This document shows positions 1-11,050 of a stretch of DNA of 64,000 nucleotides, one piece after another. Both the position numbers and the translations under genes were made by a program. This DNA comes from Liolophura sinensis (taxonomy: Eukaryota; Mollusca; Polyplacophora; Chitonida; Chitonidae): positions 91,131,805-91,195,804 of the forward strand of contig NC_088295.1 in assembly GCF_032854445.1 (NCBI RefSeq), in the 5' to 3' direction. Numbering within the stretch: the stretch's first letter is position 1; each line of letters begins with the position of its first letter. The notes beneath the pieces were generated by a model, which saw only the letters and a list, made by a program, of their open reading frames with translations, made no database searches and was not told where the DNA came from.

Positions 1-30
1 TTCGTCTTGTATAGGGCAAATGTTCTTTGG

Positions 31-237
31 TCAAGTTTTTGGATTGCTGTTCTCAGTATGTTGCCATCGGCACCAAGATAAGCAAAGTGGACAGGAGATT
101 CGTTTGTTTTCGTTCATTAGAGAACAACTGCATCTACGTGATAATCCTTGAGACATCTTTGTCTGCCTTACTGCTTTCAGGCAGTACGTGCACAATTTCT
201 TGTCCAAAAAGCGAATAGGCTGAGATCTGTTAAACAA
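31..237 (-). other. Small Cys-rich minus-strand ORF, duplicated; possible transposase end
   Basis: A 68-codon open frame with no ATG at its first codon. It carries closely spaced cysteines: C-x2-C, then 16 residues, C-x-C, 10 residues, C-x2-C-x3-C-x3-H, and stops 11 residues after the His. The same frame is open in the second copy (28785-28991) with a few substitutions. The spacing loosely recalls the cysteine-rich C-terminus of piggyBac-type transposases, but it does not match a canonical zinc finger and I see no catalytic domain. It may be a relic of a mobile element or chance. Confidence 0.25.
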
Positions 238-449
238 CGTTTTGGATGGAATGCTCTGGAATATTGGTGAAACCCTAAAAAATCTTCAAGTGATAGTTAG
301 AGGTTAATCACAAGCACCTTTGGATAAAACAGTCTTTGTTATGGGGAAAACGCTGCTGAGCTAGAAGTCATGTTGCACTTTTGAAATTTGCTTTTGAAAA
401 AAGCCCTGTTGTATGATGTCCACCGTTCGTTGTAGAATTTTCCTCGAAC

Positions 450-557
450 CTAATCTTCTTGCGATATCAAGGGTTCAGAGTCATCATCAAAACAATGAGA
501 GATGTCTAACTGCTCCATTTGGATTGTATTGCTTTCATCAACGAATGATATATCCAT
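450..557 (-). other. 35-residue acidic ORF conserved in both duplicates
   Basis: An ATG-initiated minus-strand frame of 35 codons ending in TAG. It is rich in Asp, Glu and Ser and contains a DDDSEP stretch. The same frame lies at 29204-29311 with only two residue changes and no indel. It is on the same strand as the Cys-rich ORF at 31-237 and upstream of it, so the two could be the ends of one decayed element. No function is assigned. Confidence 0.2.
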
Positions 558-1121
558 TAAGAAATAATTTGCTTTAGGGTCTATTCAGTTAATGCATTTG
601 TGGATGTATACAAGTATGCCCTTTGCATTTTAATGTAGTAGTTCAAAAGACTACATTTATGAAGTGGCAAAAAACTTATGTGATGACACTGTTCACAATA
701 TGGTCAGAAAGGCCACTCAAGTGTCCAGTGTTTTAAAAGCAATTTAGTAGGTTGTAAAAATTAGAAAAAAATTTATCTCGCTTAAAAAAGTATTTTGTCG
801 GACATACACTTTATAATGCTATTTTTTCTGTTTTGTTTAACTTTAAAGTAAACATTTACACTCTGCAAATAGTAATACGGGATAATTGAATCCCTAATCT
901 TAGTGTTTGGAGGAACTCTCAATTAAAGTTCTTGATGAAAGGTGAAGGAATCTTATCAAAGGTTTGCTCTCACATTGTAGTTTTCAGTCTTGTAGATTAC
1001 AGGTAAGGAAATGACACGAACGTTTACTTACCTGAGCAAATCAACCTTATCTCACCGTAATAATGGGTGTAAATAAAAGAAATACACAGCTAGACGTACA
1101 CTCTTTTGACAAACTGATATC

Positions 1122-1372
1122 AACCCAGCTGAAAAGTTTGTAATCCTTACATGTAAATGTACAACCCAGCTGAAAAGCTTGTAATCCTTACATGTAAATG
1201 TACAACCCATCTGAAAAATTTGTAATCCTTACATGTAAATGTACAACCCAGCTGAAAAGTCTGTAATCCTTACATGTAAATGTACAACCCAGCTGAAAAG
1301 TCTGTAATCCTTACATGTAAATGTACAACCCAGCTGAAAAGTTTGTAATCTTTACATGTAAATGTACAACTA
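1122..1372. repeat. 41-bp minisatellite, about 6 copies
   Basis: The unit contains ACCCAGCTGAAAAG and TACATGTAAATGTACA and recurs every 41 bp (for example 1161, 1202, 1243). In the second segmental copy the array has collapsed to about one unit that is split by a SINE (29861-30124). Confidence 0.9.
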
Positions 1373-1949
1373 CAGCTGAATATTCAGCTGGTTTCAGTGG
1401 TCTGTTTTCTGTCTCATACACGAGATTATCTACAGTTATGGTTGCAAGTTTTGCGTTATTCGGGTGTGATGAAATCCTGTGTTCCCAAAACAGCGATTAC
1501 AAATCATTTTGTCTTAACATAACGATTTTACCTTGTAAATGGAAATTGTTTGCAATAAACACAGTGATGCCTAGACAATGCAGACTTTCTGCACTAGATG
1601 TCAGCATGACTGATATAATGTGGACGAAAACAAAGAATGGACAAGGTAAAGCACTCAGTATTCCATCCCATAAGCGTCTGTATAACGTACGTATCCTAAA
1701 CTTAAAATATTGCAGCAAGAAAGAGTAAGACGAATGTCTGGGGGGAAAATTAATCGCAGGTTGCAGCAGATAAGTTCTCGTAACACGTCTCATTGTCAGA
1801 AATCGGTACAAAAGGAACTACGAATGATGCAAATATTCTTCGAAAATAGTGTGTTATAAACGCCATATCGTGCGTATTCCTTTTCCGAACACCCATTATC
1901 TTTTAGATCATTGAGAATCTCTCTAGAGAGAGAGAGGGAATTCCTGAGA

Positions 1950-1951
<2 letters not shown>

Positions 1952-2018
<67 letters not shown>
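1952..2018. repeat. (TA)n microsatellite
   Basis: About 67 bp of alternating A and T, about 160 bp upstream of the gene A TATA box. It is preceded by a short (GA)n run at 1925-1937. The corresponding part of gene B lacks it, so the distance from distal flank to promoter differs between the two genes. The Ile-Tyr ORFs here on both strands are artefacts of the repeat. Confidence 0.95.
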
Positions 2019-2020
<2 letters not shown>

Positions 2021-2174
2021 ACGCATTTATACCATATTTCTATATGTCATGATGCTCCAAGTTATTACATTTAATAATAGGTCTTATGAGATTGAGATCA
2101 AATTTTCAAATTTAGACTGTGTTATAAAAAGCTCAACGCATGCTTGTTTTCGTAATACGTAATCTCTGGGTCTG

Positions 2175-2182
2175 TATAAAAG
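2175..2182 (+). promoter_or_regulatory. TATA box of gene A
   Basis: TATAAAAG lies 97 bp upstream of the start codon. The surrounding block, from about 2118 through exon 1, is nearly identical upstream of gene B (TATA at 31223). A canonical TATA box at a conserved spacing upstream of two expressed-looking paralogues makes this the likely core promoter, with transcription expected to start about 30 bp downstream. Confidence 0.8.
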
Positions 2183-2278
2183 TAGAGAGATTAGCGCTGT
2201 TCAGTGGATTTTGTGACCATCGGCGCATAGACTACGATATAACCTGCTGGAGACAGTTTTCTCCACATCTCTGGCTTC

Positions 2279-2342
2279 ATGATGGTTGTTTTTCAGTTCC
2301 TGGCCCTAGCAAATCTTGTCGCTCTGTGTACGGCCGGCGCCG
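2279..2342 (+). CDS. Gene A exon 1: signal peptide
   Basis: 64 nt, ending one base into a codon before GTAAGT. It encodes two Met followed by a hydrophobic stretch, [15 protein letters not shown], then TAGA, a typical secretory signal with cleavage expected near the exon end. The protein sequence is identical to gene B exon 1; the DNA differs at three synonymous third positions. Confidence 0.92.
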
Positions 2343-5300
2343 GTAAGTGCTCAGTCCCTTCCTCATAAATCGTTCTTTGACATTCATTTATATATGTACA
2401 GGTAGCAATTCTGACGGTACTTCCTCACAAGACCATGTGTGCGGCGTTACTCTATATTTTGATTATGGTACGCATTGTAATGCTGGCTTTATTATGAATG
2501 GTGATGCTTATACGAGTGTTTCTTACTAAAATATATATGTATGTATGTACATGCATGTATGTATGTACTTATGTATACATGTTTGTATGTATTCTCGGGG
2601 TTTTACGTCCTACTTAAAAATGTTTCAATCATTAGGTTTGTCTGGCACCGTCATCAGTAAACAGTAGTATATGTGGTATATTTATCATTAAACAGCAGTA
2701 TATGTGGTATCGTCATTAGTAAACAGCAGTATACATGGTATCGTCATCAGTAAACAATAGTACATGTGGTATAGTTATCAGTAAACCGCAGTATAAAAGC
2801 AGTATATCTGTTACCGTCATTAGTAAACAGCAGTTAGCCTACATGTGGTATCGTCATCAGCAAAAGGTAGTATATGTGGTATCGTCATCAGTAAATAGCA
2901 GTATATGTGGTATCTTTATTAGTAAACAGCAGTATATCTGACAATTGTCATAAGTTAACAATAGTGCTATCTTTATCAGTATCAGTGCTTATCTTTATAA
3001 ATGCAGTATATCGATTACCGTCATTAGTAAACAGCAGTAAACCTACATGTGGTATCGTCATCAGCAAACGGTAGTATATGTGGTATCGTCATCAGTAAAT
3101 AGCAGTATATGTGATTTAGTCATCAGTAAACAGCAGTATGTGCGGCATCCTCATCAGTAAACAGCTCTTTATGTGGGGTTGTCATCATTAAACAGTAGTA
3201 TATGTGGTATCGTCAACAGTAAACAGCAGTTTATATGCTATCTTTATCAGTGAACAGTAGAACATGGGGTATAATCACTAGTAAACAGTAGTATATGTGG
3301 TATTGTCATCATTGAACAGTAGTATTTGTGGTATCGTCATCGGTGAACAGCAGTTTATGCTCTACCTTCACCAGTAAACAGCAGTATATCGGGTATAATC
3401 ATCAATGAACAGCAGGATATGTGGTATCGTTATTAGTAAACAGCAGGATATGTGGTATCGTCATCAGTAAACAGCAGTATATGTGGCATCGTCATCAGAA
3501 AACAGCAGTATATGTGGCATTGTCATCAGAAAACAGTAGTTTATGTGGTATCATCAGTAAGCAGGAATACATGTGGTATCTTAAACACTGTAGAAAGTCG
3601 TATTATGATTAATATTGTTTGAAATCTAGGTGAATTAAAAGCACAAGGTAAATTATTGTAGATTTTAAGGCCGTGTGAAATATAAAATAAATCTTAGCTT
3701 AAAGCAATGAGCTGAACATCTACGGGTGATAGAAAAAACAATAAATAAAACACATGGAGCGAAAAGCAAACTGCCGCGTACACAAAAACGTTCACGTGCG
3801 CTGATTAACATCACCACAACATTAAGAGCTTTTGCGAAAGTCAGAACATTATTTCAGCAGTTACATTAAATTCTTTTCATTTACTGCATTGATGGTTAAT
3901 AAATTATTATATTTTTTATTATTATTTTTTCTCCTCTACGCACTATTTTATTTAGCAAATTTGTTACTTTTTCACTCAGATAGTTTTACACCACAATAAT
4001 GAGGTAAAACTGCGAATGTATATGCGATGTACAATGCATTTAAGGCTCTGTATGTTTTTTTGTGTTTCTTGTATTATAAAATCTCTAATCTTAAACATCT
4101 CATTATTATTCATTTATTTGATTGGTATTTTGCGCCGTACTCAGGAATTTTACACTTATAAGACGGCGGCAACCATTATGGTGGGTGGGAATCGGGCAGA
4201 GCCCTCGGGAAACCCATGACCATCGGCAGGCTGCTTGCAGACCTTCCCTCGTACGGCCAGAGAGGAAGCCAGCATAAGCTAGACTTGAACTCACAGCGAC
4301 CGCATGGGTGAGAGGCTTCCGGTTCATTACGCTGCGCTGGGTCATTATTCAACTGAGCCACGGATCCCCCCCCCCCCTCGTTGTTATAGTAGGTGTATTC
4401 AAATTGGGGACATCTCATGAAGTTTGTGTGAAGGTTTTCGGCGTCACTTTAATTCATTATTGCTCTGATTCATGATTTGGTATGAAAAAAAAATGTTAGG
4501 GAGAAAAAACCGGAATTTTCAGTTGTACAGTTTGCCCATTTAGAGAAAAGTTTATCTGTACTTCTTTAAAAAGTTCTTCGGATCGCCTTTTCATGCTGTA
4601 CGTCTTTAATTACATTGTACTCCTGCACAAACCAGGATTCTGCGGGTGGAATAACCATCCCCGAGGCCTGGCCCCTTTGTACTGTTGTGATTGTATACTA
4701 ATGTGATTGTATGTTAAATGTGATGACAACCCAGCGTTTTGAATAATTCTAAACGAGTGACGTCTAATATATTGCAATTAACATCATTGCATAGTTTTAT
4801 ATACCTAATCCTGCTTAAGCCATGTTTCCGGGCAAGGAGAGGGGTTGTAATTTGCTACTTTTAAGTATTAAGATGAACAGTTAGAATAAAAGCCTAACCA
4901 TCATCAGTGTTCAGTGAATCAGGGAAAACTATTATAGGTATCTTAGTTGTACTTAGAATGCTCTGATCATATATGCCACCAAGAGTGTTATATTCATTGT
5001 AAATTTTGGTGAGAAGGCGTTTGATGTTTATACGCTATGTGTTACACCCCGGAGAATAAAAAAATTATCTTAACTCCGTAGCAAAAGACCGAGTTCAAAA
5101 GAACTCGGTATGCCGAACTCAAGAATATTTCACTTCTACAACGGCGGCCAGCCCTATGGTGGGAGGAAATCAGGCACAGCCCAGGGGAAATCCACGAAAA
5201 TCAGGTTGCTTGCAGACCTTCCCACGTACGTCCGAACGTTACGCTGCGCTACTTTAGTAAAGAATAACATGGTTCTAATCCACATGTTTAATACTTAGGA

Positions 5301-6920
5301 AGTACAAGTATATGGTTCTAATCCACATGTTTAATACTTAGGAAGTACAAGTATGTGGTTCTAATCCGCATGTTTAATACTTAGGAAGTACAAGTATATG
5401 GTTCTAATCCACATGTTTAATACTTAGGAAGTACAAGTATGTGGTTCTAATCCACATGTTTAATACTTAGAAAGTACAAGTATATGGTTCCACCCCATAT
5501 CACTCCAGTGACGACGTCATTGTTTTTTTACTACATGTAGTCAATGTGAGGTTATAATTTTGAATAGTTCGGTTCTTTTTATCTTCTTTTTCCAGGAAAC
5601 GGTTTTCGATGGTCTGAAGGTAAGCATCTTCCCTACTTAAAACATCTCCTTATTCATTATACACTTACTTACAACACCTCCTTAATCATTATACACTTAC
5701 TTACAACACCGCCTTGATCATTTTACACTTACCTACATCTCGTTAATACACCATACGGGAACTAGACTGATTACTGTTTACCAGTATTGAATATGCAGTA
5801 GTCCAATCAATGGTTTGTATGTATATATGCAATGGGACATTCATTTATGAGGGCAAAGGTAATCTAGTTAAGAAACGAAGGTAATTGATGGAAAAGTTCA
5901 ACTACTGAGTACAAAAAATCCACAAATGATGTATACAAGCTGTTCCAAACAATACCAAACTTAAAAACACAAATTTTTTTTCACCAAATATACACCAAAC
6001 AGCTTCGGATCCGAGCACATGGGCCGACGAGTTCAGGTTCTGTGGGGGCCTAAACCAGTCCCCTGTGGACATCTGTACAGACGATGTTGTGCCCAACCCC
6101 ACCCTGAATAACTTAGTCTACATCAACTTTGACAAAGAGACCAAGGAAGAGCTGACACTACTGAACACAGGCGAGCAAGGTACGTTCCCCGTTCAAGGAT
6201 GACGTGAAATTTTTCCCACTTTCCTTCAAAAGATTAGTTTTATAAAGACTGCAAACAAGGTGCCTGCCTATTTCGCTCAGCACTTGATGTTTTTTTTATG
6301 TGGAAAGTTCGAGCATGTACTGAGGCTTAGTAACACAATGAGGAAATTATTCTTGATCCGAAAAGTTGTCAAGTGACTTACAAGTACGCTAGGAGTAATG
6401 CTGCAATGTATAGTAAATACTTACATACAGCCTAACATAAAATGTTAATGCATTTTAACATTGCTAATTATTTAGTCAGACAAGTAATGTAAAGGTTGTG
6501 ATGCAAAACAACTGGCATCCAGTACATAAGATTCACACGCCAAAACTGTGTTACGTATTTCAGTTCAACTCAGAGGATTTAACAAGGCGCTGTCCATCAA
6601 AGAAGGCGGGTTACCAGCTAAACGTTATGTTCTAGAGCAACTCCACTTCCACGTAGGTGCCGAGGATGGTAGAGGCTCAGAACACGACGTCAACGGGGAA
6701 TTTTTTGAGGTTGAGGTAAAGTCTTACTTACAGTTTAATCAGGAGCATTGGGGATGGTTTTGTTAAATCCTACTCACACGCAGAGCGCACAGGAGGATTG
6801 GGTGAATTTCGTATGTATATTCAATACAGTGCTGGTGTAAATTCCAGGAAGTAACCTTTACAACCAGCTCTACACCACTTTCACTCAAAAAACATTTTCT
6901 GTCGGAACTGCTAAATGACC

Positions 6921-6971
<51 letters not shown>

Positions 6972-9115
6972 TCTCTCTCTCAGACCATACCGAACAAATT
7001 GATAAGCGTTATATCACAGTGCAAACACAAAGTCATCGGTGTATAGGCTGGATAACTCGAATATGTTAATACAGATAGATGGAATACAACATGATGTGCT
7101 CCAGCTAACGACGTCGACTATAACGTCTGGTTATCACGCATAAAACAACGTCTAAATGGAGGTCAGTTAAAGGTGCTTTTGGGAAAAAAATGACTTAGAA
7201 AGTCAGCAAGTGTTGTGATCTACGAACACTGGTATTAATTATGTTGTGAACCCACATCAGGCCTACGAAAATTCCAGATGCAGGTGCATACGGGTCCTTC
7301 AGTAATATAGGTAGTTTTCCGTGAGGTTACCCTTACGTATAGCGATTTACAGAATCAAAATTGTGCTGATTTCAGAGAAGTTTATGATTTTGTTACAGAT
7401 GCACCTGGTGTTTTATTCTACCGACTATGAGAGCTTTGATGCTGCCCAGAACAGGCCCCAAGGTTTAGCCGTTATTGCCGTCTTATTTGAGGTCAGTTTA
7501 CACGAAGTTCTGACGAATAAGATAAGTTTTGTCTGCACATTTATTAAGAACTTATTAGGAATATACCAAGTTCATATAACATTGTTTATCTTAATTCCAT
7601 CTTAAAGGAACGTTCACTGGACGAGACTGAGGTAGAAAATAAATGTATCTCGCATTCTTTAATATCAGAGATTGGAAATCAGTTTGATCAAAACCACTGG
7701 GCAGTTGGCCCATTCAGAGATGTTTAATTTTCTGAAATACTACTTAATCATTACCTTACCTTGCAGACATTTTAAATTGTCAGCATCTATATCTGTATCA
7801 TTCAATGTTTTGTGTAGGTCGGCGATGACGACAACGACGGTTTGGAGCCTATAATAAAGCAACTATGTAACATCCGAGAACCAGGTAATAATCAGACAAA
7901 ATGATGAATTCGATTGCTGAGAATATGTATTCTTAGTAGTCAGTTTATAGGCAATACGTTGACTTAATTGTTTTTGTTTCTGTGCATTTAATTAAATACT
8001 GAATAAGAACGTCGAGTCTGTTGATTTCCCTTAGTATAAGAAACACTTTTGGAAACATAATCGTACGTGTTTTAAATGCTCTGCGTTAGGTACCAATACT
8101 ACTATTGAACCGATCAAGGTCAGGAATCTACTGCCGGATGATATCAGCCGCTGGTACAGATATCGGGGCAGTCTAACCACCCCACCGTGTTTCCAGAGTG
8201 TCATATGGACCATCTACAAGGATCTGGCTAAGATATCAAAGGAACAGGTAAGCTGAAGTGTCATATGGACCATCTGCCAGTCCCTGGCTAAGATGTCAAA
8301 GAAACAAGTAAGGACCTGGCTAAGATATCAAACAACTAGGTTAGCTAGAGTGTCATCTGGACCATCTACATGGACCTGATCAAGTTATCAGAGGGACAGG
8401 TGCCATGGATATTATGCCAGGCGCGGGATGCGACTGGTTGGTAAGACGAGCCCCTGATGGCAAATACAGGCTGGGTACATGCCTGTTTAATTGTATTAGT
8501 TAGAACATGACACCAATGTGTCTGTACATTTATGTGAAGTTGTCTTGCTTGTCTCGTTTTCAGTTACGTACGTTTCGGAATAATGTGCTTTCGGAAGAAG
8601 GTGGACCTCTTGTTGATAATTTCCGGCCTACTCAGCCTTTGAACGGTCGCCTGATAGAAAAAAACACAAGAGACTGTTCCCCGGTACATTGTGAAGACAA
8701 CGGCTACGGGGATAACGGCAATGGGAAAAATGGTAATGGAAAGAACGGGAACAACGGGAACGGGAACAACGGGAACAACGGAAACGGAAGGGGATACGGA
8801 TATAACGGACGTGCTAGCTGTAAAGATCGGAAACGAAACGATGAAAACGAATGCTGGGATAACTCTGATTGTTATTGCGACCGAGACCGAAATGGCAATG
8901 GAAATGGTAATGGCAATGGCAATGGTAATGGCAACGGCAATGGAAACGGAAATGGCAACGGCAATGGTAATGACAACGGCAACGGCAATGGAAACGGAAA
9001 TGGCAACGGCAACGGCAACGGCAACGGAAATGGCAATGGAAATGGCAACGGTAATGGTAATGGCAACGGCAATGGAAATGGCAATGGCAATGGAAACGGA
9101 AATGGCCATAAATAA
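2279..9115 (+). CDS. Gene A: nacrein-like secreted alpha-carbonic anhydrase with C-terminal Asn-Gly repeat
   Basis: Eight exons (2279-2342, 5596-5619, 6003-6179, 6564-6715, 7399-7491, 7818-7884, 8090-8247, 8564-9115) join in frame to 428 residues; all introns are GT-AG. Alpha-carbonic anhydrases convert CO2 and water to bicarbonate and a proton using zinc. The zinc ligands are His116, His118 (LHFHVG) and His141 (MHLVFY). Glu128 in GSEH and Thr222 in SLTTPPC match Glu106 and Thr199 of the human CA II numbering. A Cys in FCGG and the PPC Cys are placed for the disulfide of secreted members. The signal peptide and the NG tail (residues 355-426) fit the shell-matrix nacrein family. The His64 position is Glu and the Trp after HFH is Val. 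Two adjacent ATGs start the frame; I chose the first. A paralogue, gene B, lies 22 kb downstream. Confidence 0.93.
2655..3590. repeat. 31-bp minisatellite in gene A intron 1
   Basis: About 30 imperfect units carrying CAGTAAACAGCAGTATATG and GGTATCGTCAT. Small ORFs here follow the repeat and are not genes. Gene B intron 1 has no such array. Confidence 0.88.
3600..4095. other. AT-rich intron sequence without recognised features
   Basis: Part of gene A intron 1. I see no exon, repeat or conserved motif. Confidence 0.6.
4100..4375 (-). mobile_element. SINE family 1, near full length, reverse orientation
   Basis: Read on the minus strand it begins with a tRNA-like head (GTGGCTCAG, then TGAGTTCAAGTCTAGC as B box). 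It continues through the shared body GGGAAGGTCTGC and CCACCATAATGG, and ends in ACCAATCAAATAAATGAATA. Other copies are at 29861, 50165 and 55705. It sits in gene A intron 1 next to a run of 12 or more C bases. Confidence 0.85.
4376..5118. other. Intron sequence without recognised features
   Basis: Gene A intron 1 between two SINE copies. No ORF, repeat or splice-like exon stands out. Confidence 0.55.
5119..5250 (-). mobile_element. SINE family 1 fragment, internally deleted
   Basis: The 3' half (GAATATTTCACTT to CTTCCCACGTACG in + orientation) joins directly to the head-proximal AACGTTACGCTGCGC, so the middle of the element is missing. Confidence 0.75.
5269..5489. repeat. 43-bp minisatellite, 5 copies
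   Basis: The unit contains GGTTCTAATCCACATGTTTA and GGAAGTACAAGTAT, at 5271, 5314 and every 43 bp after that. It starts at the broken edge of the SINE fragment. Confidence 0.92.
5596..5619 (+). CDS. Gene A exon 2: 24-nt micro-exon
   Basis: TTTTCCAG precedes it and GTAAGC follows. With the base carried from exon 1 it reads GNGFRWSE and keeps phase 1. Its length equals that of gene B exon 2, which reads GNSFDRSV, so the micro-exon is a shared structural feature. Confidence 0.85.
6003..6179 (+). CDS. Gene A exon 3: N-terminal carbonic anhydrase segment
   Basis: 177 nt between CCAAACAG and GTACGT. It encodes DPSTW, then [12 protein letters not shown], the family motif near the N-terminus of alpha-CAs including the disulfide Cys, and ends at NTGEQ. 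That last stretch aligns with NNGH of vertebrate enzymes, so the proton-shuttle His is replaced by Glu. Intron stops upstream hide this exon from simple ORF finding. Confidence 0.92.
6564..6715 (+). CDS. Gene A exon 4: first two zinc ligands
   Basis: 152 nt after ATTTCAG and before GTAAAG, ending at phase 0. It contains LEQLHFHVG with His116 and His118, and GSEHDVNG with the Glu that orients Thr222. Trp in the usual HFHWG is Val here, as in genes B and C. Confidence 0.93.
6923..6981. repeat. (TC)n microsatellite
   Basis: About 58 bp of CT dinucleotides with one interruption, in gene A intron 4. Confidence 0.95.
7399..7491 (+). CDS. Gene A exon 5: third zinc ligand
   Basis: 93 nt, phase 0 at both ends, encoding [13 protein letters not shown] through [13 protein letters not shown]. 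His141 is the third zinc ligand. The LAV segment corresponds to the hydrophobic CO2 pocket around Val143 of human CA II. Confidence 0.92.
7818..7884 (+). CDS. Gene A exon 6
   Basis: 67 nt after TGTGTAG. It encodes an acidic loop, VGDDDNDG, and the helix [11 protein letters not shown]. It ends one base into a Gly codon before GTAATA. Confidence 0.88.
8090..8247 (+). CDS. Gene A exon 7: Thr199-type active-site motif
   Basis: 158 nt after GCGTTAG and before GTAAGC. It contains [15 protein letters not shown], then [12 protein letters not shown] with the gate-keeper Thr222 and the second disulfide Cys226. This is the exon that is truncated in gene C. Confidence 0.92.
8564..9115 (+). CDS. Gene A exon 8: end of CA domain, linker and NG tail
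   Basis: After TTTTCAG the exon encodes LRTFRNN, then [11 protein letters not shown], the closing motif of alpha-CAs. A Cys- and Asp/Asn-rich linker follows (six Cys between about residues 287 and 353) and then 36 NG-type dipeptides ending HK-stop. The carbonic anhydrase domain is therefore complete before the repeat begins. Confidence 0.93.
   Translation, partial: LRTFRNNVLSEEGGPLVDNFRPTQPLNGRLIEKNTRDCSPVHCEDNGYGDNGNGKNGNGKNGNNGNGNNGNNGNGRGYGYNGRASCKDRKRNDENECWDNSDCYCDRDRNGNGNGNGNGNGNGNGNGNGNGNGNGNDNGNGNGNGNGNGNGNGNGNGNGNGNGNGNGNGNGNGNGNGNGNGHK
8891..9106 (+). repeat. Coding NG minisatellite of gene A
   Basis: 216 bp encoding 36 Asn-Gly dipeptides, with one Gly replaced by Asp. Codons mix AAT/AAC with GGC/GGA/GGT in short phrases, so the tract evolves by duplication of multi-codon units rather than single codons. 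Minus-strand ORFs rich in Ala, Ile and Val here are antisense shadows. Confidence 0.95.
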
Positions 9116-9167
9116 ATCCAGTCCTTTTTGATTTCATGATATGTTTGCTGGATAACTGCTTTGCAAC

Positions 9168-9173
9168 AATAAA
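9168..9173 (+). promoter_or_regulatory. Polyadenylation signal of gene A
   Basis: AATAAA 53 bp after the stop codon. Another AATAAA overlaps the stop itself (9111-9116), but it would give almost no 3' UTR, so the later one is preferred. Confidence 0.6.
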
Positions 9174-9885
9174 CCTAACCGTCTTGCCTAACTGTTTCAC
9201 TATTGCTAGAATAATGAACGACTGGCACAAAGAACCAGCTGCTTGTACCTGAAAACAGCTTCCAATCGGATCTACTGTAATGTTGTGTTTCCACGGACAC
9301 GGGATTTCGTTTTCGATTACTCGTTAATTCTTCTAAGAAAGGGACACACACACACTACGCTGGAGTGCTTCCACGGAATCGGTGGGATTTTGTAACGCAC
9401 ACGTTAACGTAAAGGTAATAGAACTGGCGGCGTAGTAGAATCGCAGATACCAACGCATGGGGCGTGGAAAGCTGTAATTGAAGCGTAAAGTAATTGCATA
9501 AAGTAACACAATCCCAAACGCAGTCGCATGTCCGCGGAAACACAGTCTAAGATTTTTGGCACCAATTAAACAATTTTATGTATTTGAAAATAAAACATAA
9601 TTTCACACTGGTACTATCTTCTTCTTTGATCTATGTTACAGACTTGCACATTCAAGCTCAAGGAAAATAGGCATGCCATATGTACTCTTGGTAGTGCATG
9701 AATATACACCGTGTGTGCAGATTGCAAAAAGAAAAACAAAAGGAGAAAAGCACGCAACTGTAAGGTTACAAGGTTACACCTGACATTACTTGGGGACATA
9801 GAATCAATCCTGGGTCGTGTCACACCTAAGACCTTAAAAGAGGAACTGGTAACTTCTTCACTTGGCATTCGGCATGAAAGGGATA
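9174..9885. other. Intergenic sequence without recognised features
   Basis: Downstream of gene A. Short ORFs on both strands show no family motif. Confidence 0.5.
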
Positions 9886-10103
9886 GTGCAACGACTGGTA
9901 TATGGTATTAGTATAGTAGCTCGAGCGGGTTGGCTTACTTGCCTTCGGTAAGCCGTCTCAATGAAGCAGCACTAGATAAAAGAGCGGTAGAAATCCGTCC
10001 TGCAACAAGGAGGCACATTACATGCACTCTAAAAATTCCTTCGGTATCATATGACTGAAAAGTTGTTAAGTACGACGTTAAACCGAAGCACTCACTCACT
10101 CAC
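9886..10103 (+). mobile_element. SINE family 2, 3' part
   Basis: It ends in TTGTTAAGTACGACGTTAAA followed by a (CACT)n tail. The body (AAAGAGCGGTAGAAATCC, then CCTGCAACAAGGAGGCAC) differs from the neighbouring element, but the 3' end is shared with it, as expected for SINEs using one LINE partner. Confidence 0.6.
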
Positions 10104-10130
10104 TTACTTGGAAACTCTTCGGTGGCCTAA

Positions 10131-10482
10131 TGGTTTGAACGTTCGCCTCGAATTCGGGAGACTTGGGATGAAATCGGGCGTCGGGTCATACCAAAAACTT
10201 TAAAAAAGCACTTGTTGCTGTCTCCCTTAGCCTTCACCACTGAAACGTCCAAGGAAACAGAACTGGTTGATCCGGTATCAGCATAACGTCACTGGGTTGT
10301 GTGTCATTTCTGCTGTCTTCGACATGATACTTCAGTGGCGGCAAGACTTTGGGGACATGGACTCGTCCTACCACAAAGAGGCACAGTACATGTATATGTA
10401 CACACACCTTATGACTGCGTTTTCATATCAATGAAAATTTGTTAAGTGCGACATAAAACTTCAAGCATACATACATTATTTG
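10131..10482 (+). mobile_element. SINE family 2, full-length-like
   Basis: A tRNA-like head (GTGGCCTAATGGTTTGAACG) opens the element. The core contains GTATCAGCATAACGTCACTG and GACATGATACTTCAGTGGCG. The 3' end is TTGTTAAGTGCGACATAAAA. The reverse-oriented element at 31626-31826 shares this core. Confidence 0.7.
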
Positions 10483-11050
10483 GGTGAAGTTTAAACTGTA
10501 AAAACTCGTACTGTTTTACAGCATAAAGTGCTGGCAACATTGTGACCAGTAAATTTAACTGTATATTTCAGCGCCCCTTGTTCGCCTTGTCACTTTAGAT
10601 GTCAACTGCAAATTACCAGTAAAACCTAGTGAAAATGATCAGAGGTTCACAGCACATTTGAAAGCAAAAATATATTGGTTACAGATGAGGATTTGCAGTA
10701 TGCTTGTCTGCAATAATACAGTGCTTTATTATAAATGTATACTAAATATCATGCAAAGTTATATTAATTGCCACTGAAGAATTACGAGGTCTCTAGATGT
10801 AAAGTAAATCTATGCCTCGACATTTATAGATATTTATATTATAGTCGTCAACCAAGATGAACGTTGAAGGTGAATAAGCGTAAGGCCTATTCCCAAGGCA
10901 AGGTTTAAAACAAACTACCATAAGAACAAAGTATATAATGTACGAAAATAGGACGGAATTATGCAAACAGAAGCAGTTATCAGTTTTCATTGATGTTGGG
11001 AGAAGCAAGACATGTTCTAGTTGACTGAGTGAAATCAGTATTCAAATTAT
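10483..11050. other. Intergenic sequence without recognised features
   Basis: No gene or repeat seen; the minus-strand ORF at 10793-11008 has no recognisable motif. Confidence 0.5.

Larger units (their letters stand above)
1..2640 (+). repeat. Segmental duplication, copy 1 (gene A 5' block)
   Basis: This block aligns almost continuously with 28755-31610, starting at the first base of the window (offset 28754), so the duplication probably extends left of the window. It holds a non-coding flank, a 41-bp minisatellite, a (TA)n run, the TATA box, exon 1 and the first 300 bp of intron 1 of gene A. Relative to copy 2 it has extra 41-bp units and about 200 bp around the (TA)n run. It lacks a SINE and about 470 bp found in copy 2 (30160-30630). 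Similarity stops abruptly in intron 1, where A enters a 31-bp array and B enters a SINE. Between 238 and 1120 I see no gene apart from the short minus-strand ORF at 450-557. Confidence 0.85.

Noticed and set aside
8564-9109. 181-codon minus-strand ORF over gene A exon 8
   Set aside because: Antisense shadow of the NG repeat; Ala/Ile/Val composition follows from complementing AAT/GGC codons. The same applies to 40357-40644.
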